Source: B30-G6 sp963701385 (GTDB lineage: Bacteria; Desulfobacterota; Desulfobacteria; Desulfobacterales; B30-G6). From it: a stretch of DNA of 64,000 bases. The notes beneath the pieces were generated by a model. It saw nothing but the letters and a program-made list of their open reading frames with translations, had not been told where the DNA came from and searched no databases. This document shows positions 9,931 to 18,109 of the stretch, one piece after another. Location of the stretch: the NCBI GenBank assembly GCA_963701385.1, contig CAVOZW010000006.1:1-64000 (forward strand), written 5' to 3'. The position numbers were made by a program, and so were the translations under genes. Within the stretch, counting starts at the first letter, position 1. Each line of letters begins with the position of its first letter.

Positions 9931-9989
9931 GCGAGGCGCTTGCTAGAAGAGCGCCTGACAATGACACATTTTGGCACAAAATGCCAAAA
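9931..9989. promoter_or_regulatory. Hairpins and paired TGTC sites between pilR and pilA
   Basis: Two inverted repeats follow the pilR stop: TTTTGGCA/TGCCAAAA (9969-9989, loop CAAAA) and AGGCGCT/AGCGCCT (about 9931-9954). Neither is followed by a strong T run. Between them the minus strand carries two TGTC motifs 6 bases apart (9957-9966), about 105 bases upstream of the -24 element. Tandem TGTC-type sites bind PilR upstream of pilA in Pseudomonas, so these are candidates for enhancer sites, a weak inference. Confidence 0.35.
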
Positions 9990-9993
9990 TACG

Positions 9994-11391
9994 TCACTTA
10001 TCGATGTTCAATTTGTCCAATCGGTAGCGGATCGATCGGAAGGTGATACCGAGCAGTTTTGCAGCGTTGTGTTTGTTGCCCTGGCTGATGTCGAGTGCTT
10101 TTTCAAGGTACGCCCGTTCAATTTCAGCCAGTATGCTGTCGATGGAAACGCCGTGGGCCACCTCGTCCAGATCGAAGCGGCGATCCTTGATTCCCTCGAT
10201 CCAACGCTTTTTATAAATCGACAGCTCGAGACTGTCCGGCAAGAGGATGTTGGTGTTGGTCAGGGCAACACTGCGCTCCAGGAGATTTTCGAGTTCACGA
10301 ATATTGCCGGGAAAGTCGTACTTTTTGAGGAGCTCGATGGCATAGGAAGATATTTTGGTAATTTCTTTGCCCATTTCCTTTGAGTATTTATCCAAAAAAT
10401 ACTGCGCCAGGGGCTTCAGGTCGCCCATGCGTTCGCGCAAGGGCGGTATCTTGATTTCGATGACGTTCAGACGGTAGAAGAGGTCTTCCCTGAATCGTCC
10501 GGCAATGATCTCTTTTTTCAGGTCCTTGTTGGTGGCCGACAGGAATCGGATATCCACGGAAATGTCCGATGTACCGCCGACACGCTTGAACACCTTTTCC
10601 TGTACAGCCCTGAGCAGCTTGACCTGAAAACTGGGGCTCAATTCACCTATTTCGTCCAGAAAAACAGTCCCCTGATCGGCAACCTCAAAAAGGCCCTTCT
10701 TGTCATTGGATGCGCCGGTGAAGGCGCCTTTTTTATGCCCGAAGAACTCGCTTTCCATGAGCGCCTCAGGGATACTGCCACAATTGATCACCACAAAAGG
10801 GTTCTCTTTTCGATCACTCTGGTCATGGATAGCCCTGGCAATAAGCTCCTTTCCGGTACCGCTTTCTCCTGTGATGAGGATATTGGTCTTGGTTCTGCCC
10901 ACTTGACGAATCATGTCATATATATGGAGCATTCTGGGACTGCTGCCCACAATTTTATCGAAATGGATGGTCTTCTCACGGTCCAGGTTAAGTGATTTTT
11001 TCTCCTGATCGATGGTTCGCATGTCCAGTGCGCTTTTAACGGTATATTTCAGCTCTTCATTGTCAAACGGTTTTGGAACATAGTCATAGGCGCCTTCGTT
11101 CATGGCTTCGACGGCATTTTCGGCCGATGAATAGGCGGATATCATGATCACGACCGTTTCTGGATTTTTTGCTTTGGCGTGTTTCAATACCTCTATACCA
11201 TTGATGTCTCCGAGTTTGATGTCACAGAGCAGCAGATCGTATGAACCTTTCTGAAGCAGTGAGATGGCTTGTTTCCCGCTGTCGGCACACGTAACCTGGT
11301 AACCTTCCTTGTTGAGTATGATCTCCAGCAGTTCCAGCATGCTGAGTTCATCGTCGATTACCAGAATGTGGGGCTTGGTCACATCCGGCAT
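9994..11391 (-). CDS. pilR: Sigma-54-dependent response regulator, PilR-like
   Basis: The 465-residue protein has the NtrC layout. Residues 8-120 form a receiver domain with acidic pocket DDE and phospho-acceptor D57 (LLLCDIKLGD). The AAA+ domain (about 148-375) has Walker A GESGTGKE, the sigma-54 contact GAFTGA, and Walker B VFLDEIGE. A Fis-type helix-turn-helix ends the protein (NKHNAAKLLGITFRSIRYRLDKL). The pilin gene with a -24/-12 promoter begins 290 bases downstream on the same strand, which supports PilR over other NtrC relatives. The cognate kinase PilS is not in the window: the gene upstream is pyrC. Confidence 0.85.
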   Translation of the reverse strand: MPDVTKPHILVIDDELSMLELLEIILNKEGYQVTCADSGKQAISLLQKGSYDLLLCDIKLGDINGIEVLKHAKAKNPETVVIMISAYSSAENAVEAMNEGAYDYVPKPFDNEELKYTVKSALDMRTIDQEKKSLNLDREKTIHFDKIVGSSPRMLHIYDMIRQVGRTKTNILITGESGTGKELIARAIHDQSDRKENPFVVINCGSIPEALMESEFFGHKKGAFTGASNDKKGLFEVADQGTVFLDEIGELSPSFQVKLLRAVQEKVFKRVGGTSDISVDIRFLSATNKDLKKEIIAGRFREDLFYRLNVIEIKIPPLRERMGDLKPLAQYFLDKYSKEMGKEITKISSYAIELLKKYDFPGNIRELENLLERSVALTNTNILLPDSLELSIYKKRWIEGIKDRRFDLDEVAHGVSIDSILAEIERAYLEKALDISQGNKHNAAKLLGITFRSIRYRLDKLNIDK

Positions 11392-11420
11392 AGGTATATC
11401 CTTTCAGTTGTTGCGGCCAT

Positions 11421-12722
11421 TTATGTTTGTTGGTGCATGATCTTGCCATCCACAATGGTCAATACCGGTCCACCTTTCAGCGTCCAATCATCAAAAGGGG
11501 TATTGCGGCCTTTGGACTGAAACGCTTCAGCGCGGACCCGGATAGGTCTAGCGAGGTCGATGACGGTGATATCTGCTGATGCCTGCTCGTAAATTCCGCA
11601 AGGGATATTCAATATGTTAGAGGGGTTGACAGACATTTTTCGTATCAATTCAGACAGCGTCAGATGGCCCTGTGCCACGAGGGTTAAACTCAGGGATAGC
11701 GATGTTTCTAACCCGACAACCCCGTTGGGGGCTTTTTCGAATAAAACCCGTTTTTCATCCGGGTGATGCGGCGCGTGGTCTGTGGCAATCGCATCGATGG
11801 TACCGTCGGCAAGTCCTTCGATAATGGCGGTTCTGTCTTTGGCTGAACGGAGCGGCGGGTTCATTTTTGCATTGGTCCCGTATGTCCTGACAGCCTCGTG
11901 CGTGAGCATGAAATAATGGGGTGCTGTTTCGGCCGTAACGAAAAGGCCTTCGTGTTTGGCGGCCCGTATGGCTGCCACCGATTCTCTTGTGCTGACATGG
12001 GCTATGTGGACTCTCGCTCCGGTGAGACCGGCCAGAGCAATATCGCGTTGGACCATGATGCTTTCAGCGGCGTTGGGGATACCCCGCAGTTTGAGTTCTT
12101 CTGCAACCGGCCCTTCATTCATGACGCCCTTCCCTGCCAGATCAAGGTCCTCGGCATGTGAGATCACCGGAAGATCAAAATCACGTGCGTTTTCAAGTGC
12201 CTTTCGCATGAGTTGGCTGTTGGTGACCGGCATGCCATCGTCCGACAGTGCCACAACACCGGCTTTTTTTAAGTCACCAAATCGGGTCAGCCTGGCTCCT
12301 TTAAGGGAATGGCTGATGGCGGCGCAGGGGTAGATCTTGGTCAAACCTGCTGCGCGAGCCTTTTCCAGGATAAATGTGGTGACGGAAGGTGAATCGTTGG
12401 CGGGGTCGCTATTCGGCATCGTGCAAACGCCTGTAAAACCGCCATAAACGGCAGCCCGGCTGCCGGTAAGAATGGTCTCTTTGTGTTCTTGGCCGGGTTC
12501 CCGGAAATGAACATGCATGTCGATAAAGCCGGGCGCCACGACCTTGCCGGCAAGGTCGATAACCTTGAGGTTGTTCGGGGTATTGGACACGTCCGGCATG
12601 CTGCCGGCATTGGTTCCGAATGGTATGATGGCTTCGATACGGCCGTTTCGAATCAGAATGTCCATCCGTGCGTCCAGATGACCCGGATCGATGACGTGCC
12701 CGCCTTTTAGCAGTAAGTCCAT
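11421..12722 (-). CDS. pyrC: Dihydroorotase, class I
   Basis: The 433-residue protein closes carbamoyl aspartate to dihydroorotate in pyrimidine synthesis. The metal site shows as FIDMHVHFREPG near residues 67-78, with further metal ligands in PVISHAEDLD, VHIAHVST and AIATDHAPHH. Size and motifs fit the PyrC class I amidohydrolases often encoded beside pyrB. Here pyrB is not adjacent: lepB lies 4 bases upstream and pilR 29 bases downstream, all on the minus strand, suggesting one transcript pgpA-lepB-pyrC-pilR. Confidence 0.95.
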   Translation of the reverse strand: MDLLLKGGHVIDPGHLDARMDILIRNGRIEAIIPFGTNAGSMPDVSNTPNNLKVIDLAGKVVAPGFIDMHVHFREPGQEHKETILTGSRAAVYGGFTGVCTMPNSDPANDSPSVTTFILEKARAAGLTKIYPCAAISHSLKGARLTRFGDLKKAGVVALSDDGMPVTNSQLMRKALENARDFDLPVISHAEDLDLAGKGVMNEGPVAEELKLRGIPNAAESIMVQRDIALAGLTGARVHIAHVSTRESVAAIRAAKHEGLFVTAETAPHYFMLTHEAVRTYGTNAKMNPPLRSAKDRTAIIEGLADGTIDAIATDHAPHHPDEKRVLFEKAPNGVVGLETSLSLSLTLVAQGHLTLSELIRKMSVNPSNILNIPCGIYEQASADITVIDLARPIRVRAEAFQSKGRNTPFDDWTLKGGPVLTIVDGKIMHQQT

Positions 12723-12726
12723 AGAC

Positions 12727-13398
12727 CTATCTTAAAATATCAAAGAGTCTGTCCCAGCGCACGTAATTCAACAGGGTTCGAGCGTTGTCCTTGTTCCAGG
12801 ACCAGTAGATCATGAAAGCCTTACCCTTGACGGCTTCCAGTTTGACAAAGCCCCAAAATCGACTGTCCTTGCTGTTATCCCGGTTGTCACCCATGACGAA
12901 CAGGGAATCCGGAGGAACGATCACCGGTCCGAAATTATCTCTTTTGTTGTAGACCGCCGGTATGATGTGCGGGTCTGTATGGATGGCAAAATCCTGATCG
13001 ATCAATTTGTCGTTGACATACAGCTTTTTATTGCGGACTTCGACGACATCACCATCGACACCCACAACGCGTTTGATAAAGTCGAGCTTGGGATTTTCAG
13101 GGTATCGAAACACGATAATATCATCTTTACGGGGCTCCTTAATGGGAATAATCGTCTTTTGCACAAATGGGAGCTTGATGCCATAGATGAATTTGTTGAC
13201 CAGTATGTGATCACCGATCTGAAGGGTTTCTTTCATGGAACCAGAGGGAATTTTAAAGGCCTGGACCACGAAAGTCCGGATGAAAAGCGCCAGTAATATG
13301 GCGATGGCGATGGCTTCGATGTTTTCTCGCAGGCCGCTCTTTTTATTGCCCGGTTTCATGGCAGGTTTGGGATCTGTTGTTTTCTTCAATGATAACAC
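12727..13398 (-). CDS. lepB: Signal peptidase I
   Basis: The 223-residue inner-membrane protease removes signal peptides from exported proteins. An N-terminal membrane anchor (about residues 27-48) precedes the catalytic Ser54 in FKIPSGSMKETLQIGD; the general base Lys109 is in LDFIKRVVG. The C-terminal boxes FVMGDNRDNSKDSRFWG are intact. The lepB stop lies 4 bases from pyrC, and its start lies 9 bases from the pgpA stop. Confidence 0.95.
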   Translation of the reverse strand: MLSLKKTTDPKPAMKPGNKKSGLRENIEAIAIAILLALFIRTFVVQAFKIPSGSMKETLQIGDHILVNKFIYGIKLPFVQKTIIPIKEPRKDDIIVFRYPENPKLDFIKRVVGVDGDVVEVRNKKLYVNDKLIDQDFAIHTDPHIIPAVYNKRDNFGPVIVPPDSLFVMGDNRDNSKDSRFWGFVKLEAVKGKAFMIYWSWNKDNARTLLNYVRWDRLFDILR

Positions 13399-13407
13399 CT
13401 ATTATCT

Positions 13408-13872
13408 TTATATATCAATAAATTGAAGTATAATCCTTAATGTTAAATTACAAAAAACACCCGCTGCGACATCGTCCAATACAATGCCGGTTCCGCCTTT
13501 GAATTTCCGTTCCAAAAAAGAGATGGGGAACGGTTTGGTGATATCGAAGGTTCTGAACAAGACAAAACCGAGTCCTACCGTTGTGACATTGAAAGGCAGA
13601 CCTGCCAGTGTCAGGAGCATGCCGACAATTTCGTCGATGACGATAGCCCCGGGATCCTTCTCATCAAGGATCTTTTCGGCTTCACCTGCTACACAAATGG
13701 CAAAGGGTATTGTCAGTGCTATCAGGGCCAAAGAAATCCACAAATCTATCCTCGACAACATCCAGCAGATGGGCAAAGCTGCCAGTGTGCCGAATGACCC
13801 CGGAGCAAACGGAATGTTCCCCAGCCAGCAAGCGCTCGAAAGAAACAATATCGTTTTCTTCCGCAAAGTCAT
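13408..13872 (-). CDS. pgpA: Phosphatidylglycerophosphatase A
   Basis: This 154-residue membrane protein dephosphorylates phosphatidylglycerol phosphate. The family signatures are GNIPFAPGSFGTLAALP at the N-terminus, DPGAIVIDEIVGM in the middle with the catalytic acidic residues, and the C-terminal GGTGIVLDDVAAG. Four hydrophobic segments are visible. It is first in the run pgpA-lepB-pyrC-pilR. No clear ribosome site is seen. Confidence 0.92.
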   Translation of the reverse strand: MTLRKKTILFLSSACWLGNIPFAPGSFGTLAALPICWMLSRIDLWISLALIALTIPFAICVAGEAEKILDEKDPGAIVIDEIVGMLLTLAGLPFNVTTVGLGFVLFRTFDITKPFPISFLERKFKGGTGIVLDDVAAGVFCNLTLRIILQFIDI

Positions 13873-13947
13873 GGCACGTCTCTATAGTCTGGGTTGGGTT
13901 TTGTCAAGGGGATGTTGCGCCTTATAACCCCATCGGGTTGTTCAAAC

Positions 13948-15150
13948 CTATTGGCTGAAACGTTTTGCTGGCGAGGCTTCCTGGTCAATCAGCTGATACA
14001 CTGTTTTTATTGGGAGCTTGCGCGCAAGGGCAATTTTTTTACAGGATTCATATTCGGGCACCAAACGGGAGTTTCCATCCAGGTCGGTAATTTTTTTCAT
14101 CAAGACATCCCCGAAAGTGGTGCTGATGGTGATGACTTCCCTCAAGAGCCGGGTCCGCTGAATCGGGTGAAATCGAACGCCTGTCGACGTGGTTTCGGAT
14201 AAAATTCTGTTGATAATGGCCGATTTTGCCTCCAATCCACACAAGACCTGGATCAGTGTGCCAGGCCGGTTTTTTTTCATGAAAACAGGAATCCAGTACA
14301 CATCCAGTGCGCCGTCATCAAAAAGTCGGTCCATAAGATAACCGAATATTTCCGGGTTCATATCATCCACGCAGGTTTCAACCACAGCCACGGTGTCCCC
14401 CAGCGGATCTTGGGTGTTCTGGCCCGCTAGGGCATCTACCTGACCCGTCAGCACCCGTAGAAGATTGGGTCGTTTTTGCAAATGGCGCGACCCAGCACCG
14501 TAGCCGATATTTTGAATGATCATGGGCGGCAGGTCCAGGTAATCCTGGGCAAGTGCCTTTATGATAGCCGCCCCCGTGGGGGTTACCATTTCTTCAGATA
14601 TTCCCGTGCCATAGACTGGAACATTTTTCAGTATCTCGACTGTTGCCGGCGCAGGTATGGGCAGGGTGCCATGCTGACAGTCCACAAATCCTTTCCCCAG
14701 AGGAATTTTAGAAGAGAAAATGGTGTCGATATCCAGATATTCCAGGCAAAGAGCGGTTCCCACGATGTCGATGATGGAGTCAACTGCCCCGACTTCATGA
14801 AAATGAACCTTGGCTTTATCCAGGCCATGAATTTTGGACTCTGCATCGGCAATCAGATCGAAAATGGCCAGACTGGTTTTTCGCACAAGGGGCGATAGGG
14901 GGCTTTTTTCAATGATGAATTGAATATCGCAATAGTGTCTGTGTACAGGGGGGCCATGCAGACTCACCTGGAAATGACGCGCCTGAATGCCGCGGCAGGA
15001 AACGGCTTTTGCGGACAGAGAATACCCATCCAAGGACAATTTTGACAGCTCTTTCTGGAGCCACGCCAGTGGAACCCCGATATCCAGCAGCGCCCCAACC
15101 GTCATATCGCCGCTGATACCCGAGAAGCAATCAAAATAGGCGCTGGTCAT
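13948..15150 (-). CDS. larC: Nickel pincer cofactor biosynthesis protein LarC
   Basis: The 400-residue protein inserts nickel into the pyridinium bis-thiocarboxylate cofactor first found in lactate racemase. The N-terminus YFDCFSGISGDMTVGALLD, the His-rich stretch GPPVHRHYCDIQ, KVHFHEVGAVDSIIDIVG and EEMVTPTGAAIIKALA are all typical. In Lactobacillus the family is split by a programmed frameshift into LarC1 and LarC2; here it is one continuous frame. LarB, LarE and LarA are not in the window. The start overlaps the M20 peptidase stop by 4 bases, so both are coupled. Confidence 0.92.
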   Translation of the reverse strand: MTSAYFDCFSGISGDMTVGALLDIGVPLAWLQKELSKLSLDGYSLSAKAVSCRGIQARHFQVSLHGPPVHRHYCDIQFIIEKSPLSPLVRKTSLAIFDLIADAESKIHGLDKAKVHFHEVGAVDSIIDIVGTALCLEYLDIDTIFSSKIPLGKGFVDCQHGTLPIPAPATVEILKNVPVYGTGISEEMVTPTGAAIIKALAQDYLDLPPMIIQNIGYGAGSRHLQKRPNLLRVLTGQVDALAGQNTQDPLGDTVAVVETCVDDMNPEIFGYLMDRLFDDGALDVYWIPVFMKKNRPGTLIQVLCGLEAKSAIINRILSETTSTGVRFHPIQRTRLLREVITISTTFGDVLMKKITDLDGNSRLVPEYESCKKIALARKLPIKTVYQLIDQEASPAKRFSQ

Positions 15151-16295
15151 CCTTTTTTTCCTATTGAATGCAAGCGGATGATTTCCAGGAGAAGTTCGGC
15201 GGTTGCCACCATATCATCCAGTTTGACCGTTTCCTTGACCGTATGCATGTCTTTCATGCCGGTACCAAGCACCCCGAGATCGATGCCGTGTTGTGAAAAA
15301 ACATTTGCATCGGCACCACCACCGGTGGATTTGCAGGTCATCGTACGGTTCAAATTGGCAGCCGCCTCGTTGGCGAGGGTTACGACGAGGTGGTTTTCCG
15401 GGATATTCGTACGGCTGAATTCTTTTTCAACCGTATGTTCCAGCAACGGCAAGTTTTCTTCGCTGGACCGGGTGCGCTGGTCTGAAACCGATCGTTGAAA
15501 GGAATCCACCATGGCCTTCGTTACCGTGTTCAGTTTTTCTTCATCGTGGCTCCGGGCTTCTCCTTCCACACGGACACGTTCGGGTACGATGTTAATGGCC
15601 AGTCCGCCCTCGATAATGCCGATGTTGCAGGTGGTTTCGTGGTCGATGCGGCCCAGTTTCATGTCCGCGATGGCCTGGCATGCAATCTGGATGGCATTGA
15701 TCCCGTTCTCCGGTCTGGCGCCGGCATGGGCAGATTTCCCGTGGACCGTAAAAACAAGGTAATTGGCAGAAGGGGCTCGGGTAATCACGCCCTGGGGGTC
15801 CGTGGCATCAAGCGCAAAACCATATGTTGCTGATATCATGTCGAAATTAAGGTTTTTGACTCCCAGGAGGCCGATCTCCTCACAGACCGTAAACACCACT
15901 TCCAGGGGGCCGTGTGGCAGCTGGTTTTCCTTTATTACCCACAACACTTCCAAGATAATCGCCAGGGCACTCTTGTCGTCGGCACCCAGTATGGTGTCTC
16001 CTTTGCTGGAAAAGACGCCCTTTTCTAGAACGGGCTCTACCCCCCTGCCCGGCTCGACCGTGTCCATGTGTGCATTCAGGATCATGGGGGCAACCGATGT
16101 ATTGCCTTTAAATTTGGCAATGATATTTCCGGTTTGGCCACCGATTTTCTGACCCGCATCATCCTGGGCAATGTCGGCTTCCATGGAGGCCAATATCGCA
16201 CAAAGTGCTTCCGAGATGGCTTTCTCCTCCTTGGAAATCGAGTCGATGCGTACCAGGCGTGAAAACGTCTGGGCCAATCTTTCTCTGTCGATCAT
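15147..16295 (-). CDS. M20 family metallopeptidase, PepT-like
   Basis: The 382-residue protein has the two-metal peptidase core: MILNAHMDTVEPG (first His and Asp), GDTILGADDKSALA (bridging Asp), FTVCEEIGLLG (catalytic Glu pair), FALDATDP and a late CKSTGGGADANVF. The central lid domain includes VHGKSAHAGARPENGINAI. This resembles tripeptidase-T-like peptidases of the M20/M25/M40 group; the real substrate is not predictable. An AGGAG site lies 7 bases before the ATG. It overlaps larC by 4 bases, an unexplained pairing. Confidence 0.88.
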   Translation of the reverse strand: MIDRERLAQTFSRLVRIDSISKEEKAISEALCAILASMEADIAQDDAGQKIGGQTGNIIAKFKGNTSVAPMILNAHMDTVEPGRGVEPVLEKGVFSSKGDTILGADDKSALAIILEVLWVIKENQLPHGPLEVVFTVCEEIGLLGVKNLNFDMISATYGFALDATDPQGVITRAPSANYLVFTVHGKSAHAGARPENGINAIQIACQAIADMKLGRIDHETTCNIGIIEGGLAINIVPERVRVEGEARSHDEEKLNTVTKAMVDSFQRSVSDQRTRSSEENLPLLEHTVEKEFSRTNIPENHLVVTLANEAAANLNRTMTCKSTGGGADANVFSQHGIDLGVLGTGMKDMHTVKETVKLDDMVATAELLLEIIRLHSIGKKG

Positions 16296-16335
16296 GTGTC
16301 CGCTCCTGTGTATGTACCTGTGTAACGATTTTAAG

Positions 16336-16363
16336 TTGACAAAAGAGACAATGCTTATATGAT
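16336..16363 (+). promoter_or_regulatory. Sigma-70 type promoter of tRNA-Sec
   Basis: TTGACA (16336-16341) and TATGAT (16358-16363) are separated by 16 bases, a near-consensus pair. The expected start point near 16370 lies about 20 bases before the tRNA, fitting a short precursor leader. Confidence 0.8.
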
Positions 16364-16389
16364 AGGCGCGTTCTTGTCCTAACCCTGAA

Positions 16390-16487
16390 GGAAGTGCGCA
16401 GCTTACTGGTGAGGCTCCCGGACTTCAAATCCGGTGTGGGGCGCTAAAACCGTCCCGGGTGGGTTCGATTCCCATGCACTTCCGCCA
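16390..16487 (+). tRNA. selC: tRNA-Sec (anticodon UCA)
   Basis: An 8-bp acceptor stem pairs GGAAGTGC (16390-16397) with GCACTTCC (16476-16483), followed by G and an encoded CCA. The anticodon loop CTTCAAA is closed by CCGGA/TCCGG and gives anticodon UCA. A long variable arm and a T arm (GGGTTCGATTCCC) follow. The length of 98 bases, extended acceptor stem and anticodon are those of the selenocysteine tRNA, and the layout matches Escherichia coli selC closely. It implies that the organism decodes UGA as Sec; selA, selB and selD are not in the window. Confidence 0.97.
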
Positions 16488-16581
16488 ATCGTTTGCAAAA
16501 CCAACCTTCCAATATGTATATAGAAAAATATACTGCCGATCCTTCATGTCCGTACTGATGGGAACCTTATTCTGGCAAATG

Positions 16582-17295
16582 CTAGAGTTCCTCAACGTTC
16601 ATGCCGATATCTACCAAGAAACTTTTAATGTCATCAATGGTATGCATCAAGCCAAATTCCATTGTTCTGAAGATGCTATTCCTTGATGGTTTCGCCTTGG
16701 CCTCAACCGCCGAGCGTGAAAAGACTTCAATGTTGGTTTCCCTATTCCCAAATAACATACCGGCCAAAACGCTTTTATCCCCCAAGAAAACGGGTGCGCC
16801 ACTAAAGCCGGTCAATGATGGAAAACTCAGTTCACATACGGTTCGACATCGCATCGAAGCATCAGGCTTATTTCCTATAAAAGAAATATATCCTTTAAAA
16901 TACTTGTCCTCGAGCCGCAAATCGAAACCGACCCTTCCGGCATTGATATAACCGAAGGATGAAACGTTGGTTCCCAAAACAAGTGGGCGCTCTTTGGTGC
17001 TCAGAAGCTTGAGAAATTTATTGTCTTTGACATCGATACGTGCGATCGCAAAATCCATATAAGCGTGACAATGGATGCTCTTTAATTCAAAGAATTTTTT
17101 TTGATGAATGCTGTATGCCATTAGCATTTCATTGTTTTCTAGGGGTGCCATGATATGCGAACACGTTGCAACCAAGCCACCAACACCGATAAAGAATCCC
17201 GTACCAGCAAAACGATTGATTCCCGCGGATACGTTAGAAGAATCTTTTTTACCGACCACCAAGGGTAAGATATAGTCTGCAGCATTAATCGGCAT
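16582..17295 (-). CDS. Trypsin-like serine protease domain protein
   Basis: The 237-residue start at 17295 (MPINAADYILPLVVGKKD) is chosen because GAGGTGG lies just upstream; a longer frame reaches 17325. The chymotrypsin-fold triad is visible: His47 in VATCSHIMAP, Asp81 in YMDFAIARID and Ser165 in LTGFSGAPVF. No signal peptide, PDZ domain or membrane segment is seen, so the protein looks cytoplasmic and is unlike HtrA/DegP. Similar stand-alone proteases occur in mobile or defence-like settings, but nothing else here proves that. It lies between selC and a MITE-like element and has no operon partner. Confidence 0.75.
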   Translation of the reverse strand: MPINAADYILPLVVGKKDSSNVSAGINRFAGTGFFIGVGGLVATCSHIMAPLENNEMLMAYSIHQKKFFELKSIHCHAYMDFAIARIDVKDNKFLKLLSTKERPLVLGTNVSSFGYINAGRVGFDLRLEDKYFKGYISFIGNKPDASMRCRTVCELSFPSLTGFSGAPVFLGDKSVLAGMLFGNRETNIEVFSRSAVEAKAKPSRNSIFRTMEFGLMHTIDDIKSFLVDIGMNVEEL

Positions 17296-17312
17296 CGCCA
17301 CCTCGAAACATA

Positions 17313-17454
17313 GAGACCTTTGCAAAACACCCTCTTTCGCTCAATTTCGGTGTCAGGCTCAAATTATAATCCTCAAAATACACAATGTATTCCTGCGGTT
17401 AAAATTTTCGTCTTCCTTGAACTATAACGAAATTGAGCATTTTTCAAAGGTCTC
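17313..17454. mobile_element. MITE-like element (non-coding, 142 bp)
   Basis: Left end GAGACCTTTGCAAAA and right end TTTTTCAAAGGTCTC are imperfect inverted repeats. The repeats extend inward to CTCAATTTCG on the left (to 17349) and its complement CGAAATTGAG on the right (from 17428), with about 10 extra bases in the left arm. The interior is AT-rich and non-coding. These are the marks of a miniature inverted-repeat element mobilised in trans by a transposase. I see no clear target duplication at the borders (ACATA against ACGTG). It sits directly upstream of the protease gene and may carry or disrupt its promoter. Confidence 0.7.
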
Positions 17455-17726
17455 ACGTGGTCAACATGGGGCCACCCATGTGACCACCACCTTGTTCGAC
17501 ATCTGCGGAATGAACAAACTCAACCCCTTGGAAAGTAATGGAAAGCATAAGCGCTGTTGCGGTTCGGGTTTGTCATTCAGCCATTTTATATATGGATCCG
17601 TCGCTTTTGTCAAAACGTTATCGATTGGCAGTTAATTGAATGCGATCCAACAATAATAAATTTTTTTCTTGCACACCCTTCCACGATTATATACGTTTGA
17701 CCGAGCGACCGAATTGGAGACGAGAT
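17455..17726. other. Non-coding gap
   Basis: I see no gene or RNA in these 272 bases. A short stretch (CGCTGTTGCGGTTC, about 17549-17562) resembles part of dispersed repeat A but is too short to call a copy. Confidence 0.4.
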
Positions 17727-17909
17727 ATGGGCCAAGATAGACGTTTTGAACTAAACCGCAGGTCGTATCGTGACCGGCGATACGGCAACGGCAGCACGGG
17801 GTATAACGGCCCAGAAAGAAGAAGCATCCACGATCGAAGAAGTTATAGTGAAAGAAGGCAAGCCCGATACATTTCTTCCAAAACGGATCTATTCCAAAGC
17901 GCCTATTAG
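17727..17909 (+). CDS. Small Arg-rich protein with repeated DRR motifs, unknown
   Basis: The 60-residue frame starts at an ATG at 17727 behind a GGAG site; a frame to 17640 is longer but lacks a ribosome site. The sequence repeats arginine pairs: GQDRRFELNRRSYRDRR, GPERRSIHDRRS, YSERRQ. Spacing of seven to ten residues between pairs gives a repetitive, highly basic and hydrophilic chain without membrane segment or cysteine. Short proteins with ERR/DRR repeats are common in deltaproteobacteria, but I know of no role. It stands alone on the plus strand between minus-strand genes. Confidence 0.5.
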   Translation: MGQDRRFELNRRSYRDRRYGNGSTGYNGPERRSIHDRRSYSERRQARYISSKTDLFQSAY

Positions 17910-18014
17910 AAAAAAAACGATCCACCCAGCCGCTGTTCAACCGTTTCAAGGATTCTTAAACCTGAACTGAGAGATTTTTTCCGAAAAGATGTGCCGAGGT
18001 CTTGATGGAAGAGG

Positions 18015-18066
18015 GTTCGCAAAAAACGTAGTCATACCAGTGGATCTGTCGATGTTTTTTGCGAAC
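18015..18066 (-). terminator. Long-stem hairpin after the ATPase gene
   Basis: A perfect 13-bp inverted repeat, GTTCGCAAAAAAC and GTTTTTTGCGAAC, flanks a 26-base loop. It lies 44 bases past the stop of the ATPase-OmpA gene and is the best candidate for the end of that long minus-strand transcript. The loop is long and no terminal T run follows, so this is tentative. Confidence 0.45.
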
Positions 18067-18109
18067 TTTTGATCCGCAAGAGATGGGTGCAGATCGAGAT
18101 AAAAATGGC

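Noticed and set aside
9969..9989. TTTTGGCA hairpin as a pilR terminator
   Set aside because: No T run follows on the minus strand, so it is listed only as a possible regulatory structure.
17549..17562. Third copy of repeat A
   Set aside because: Only 14 bases match, which is too short to separate from chance.
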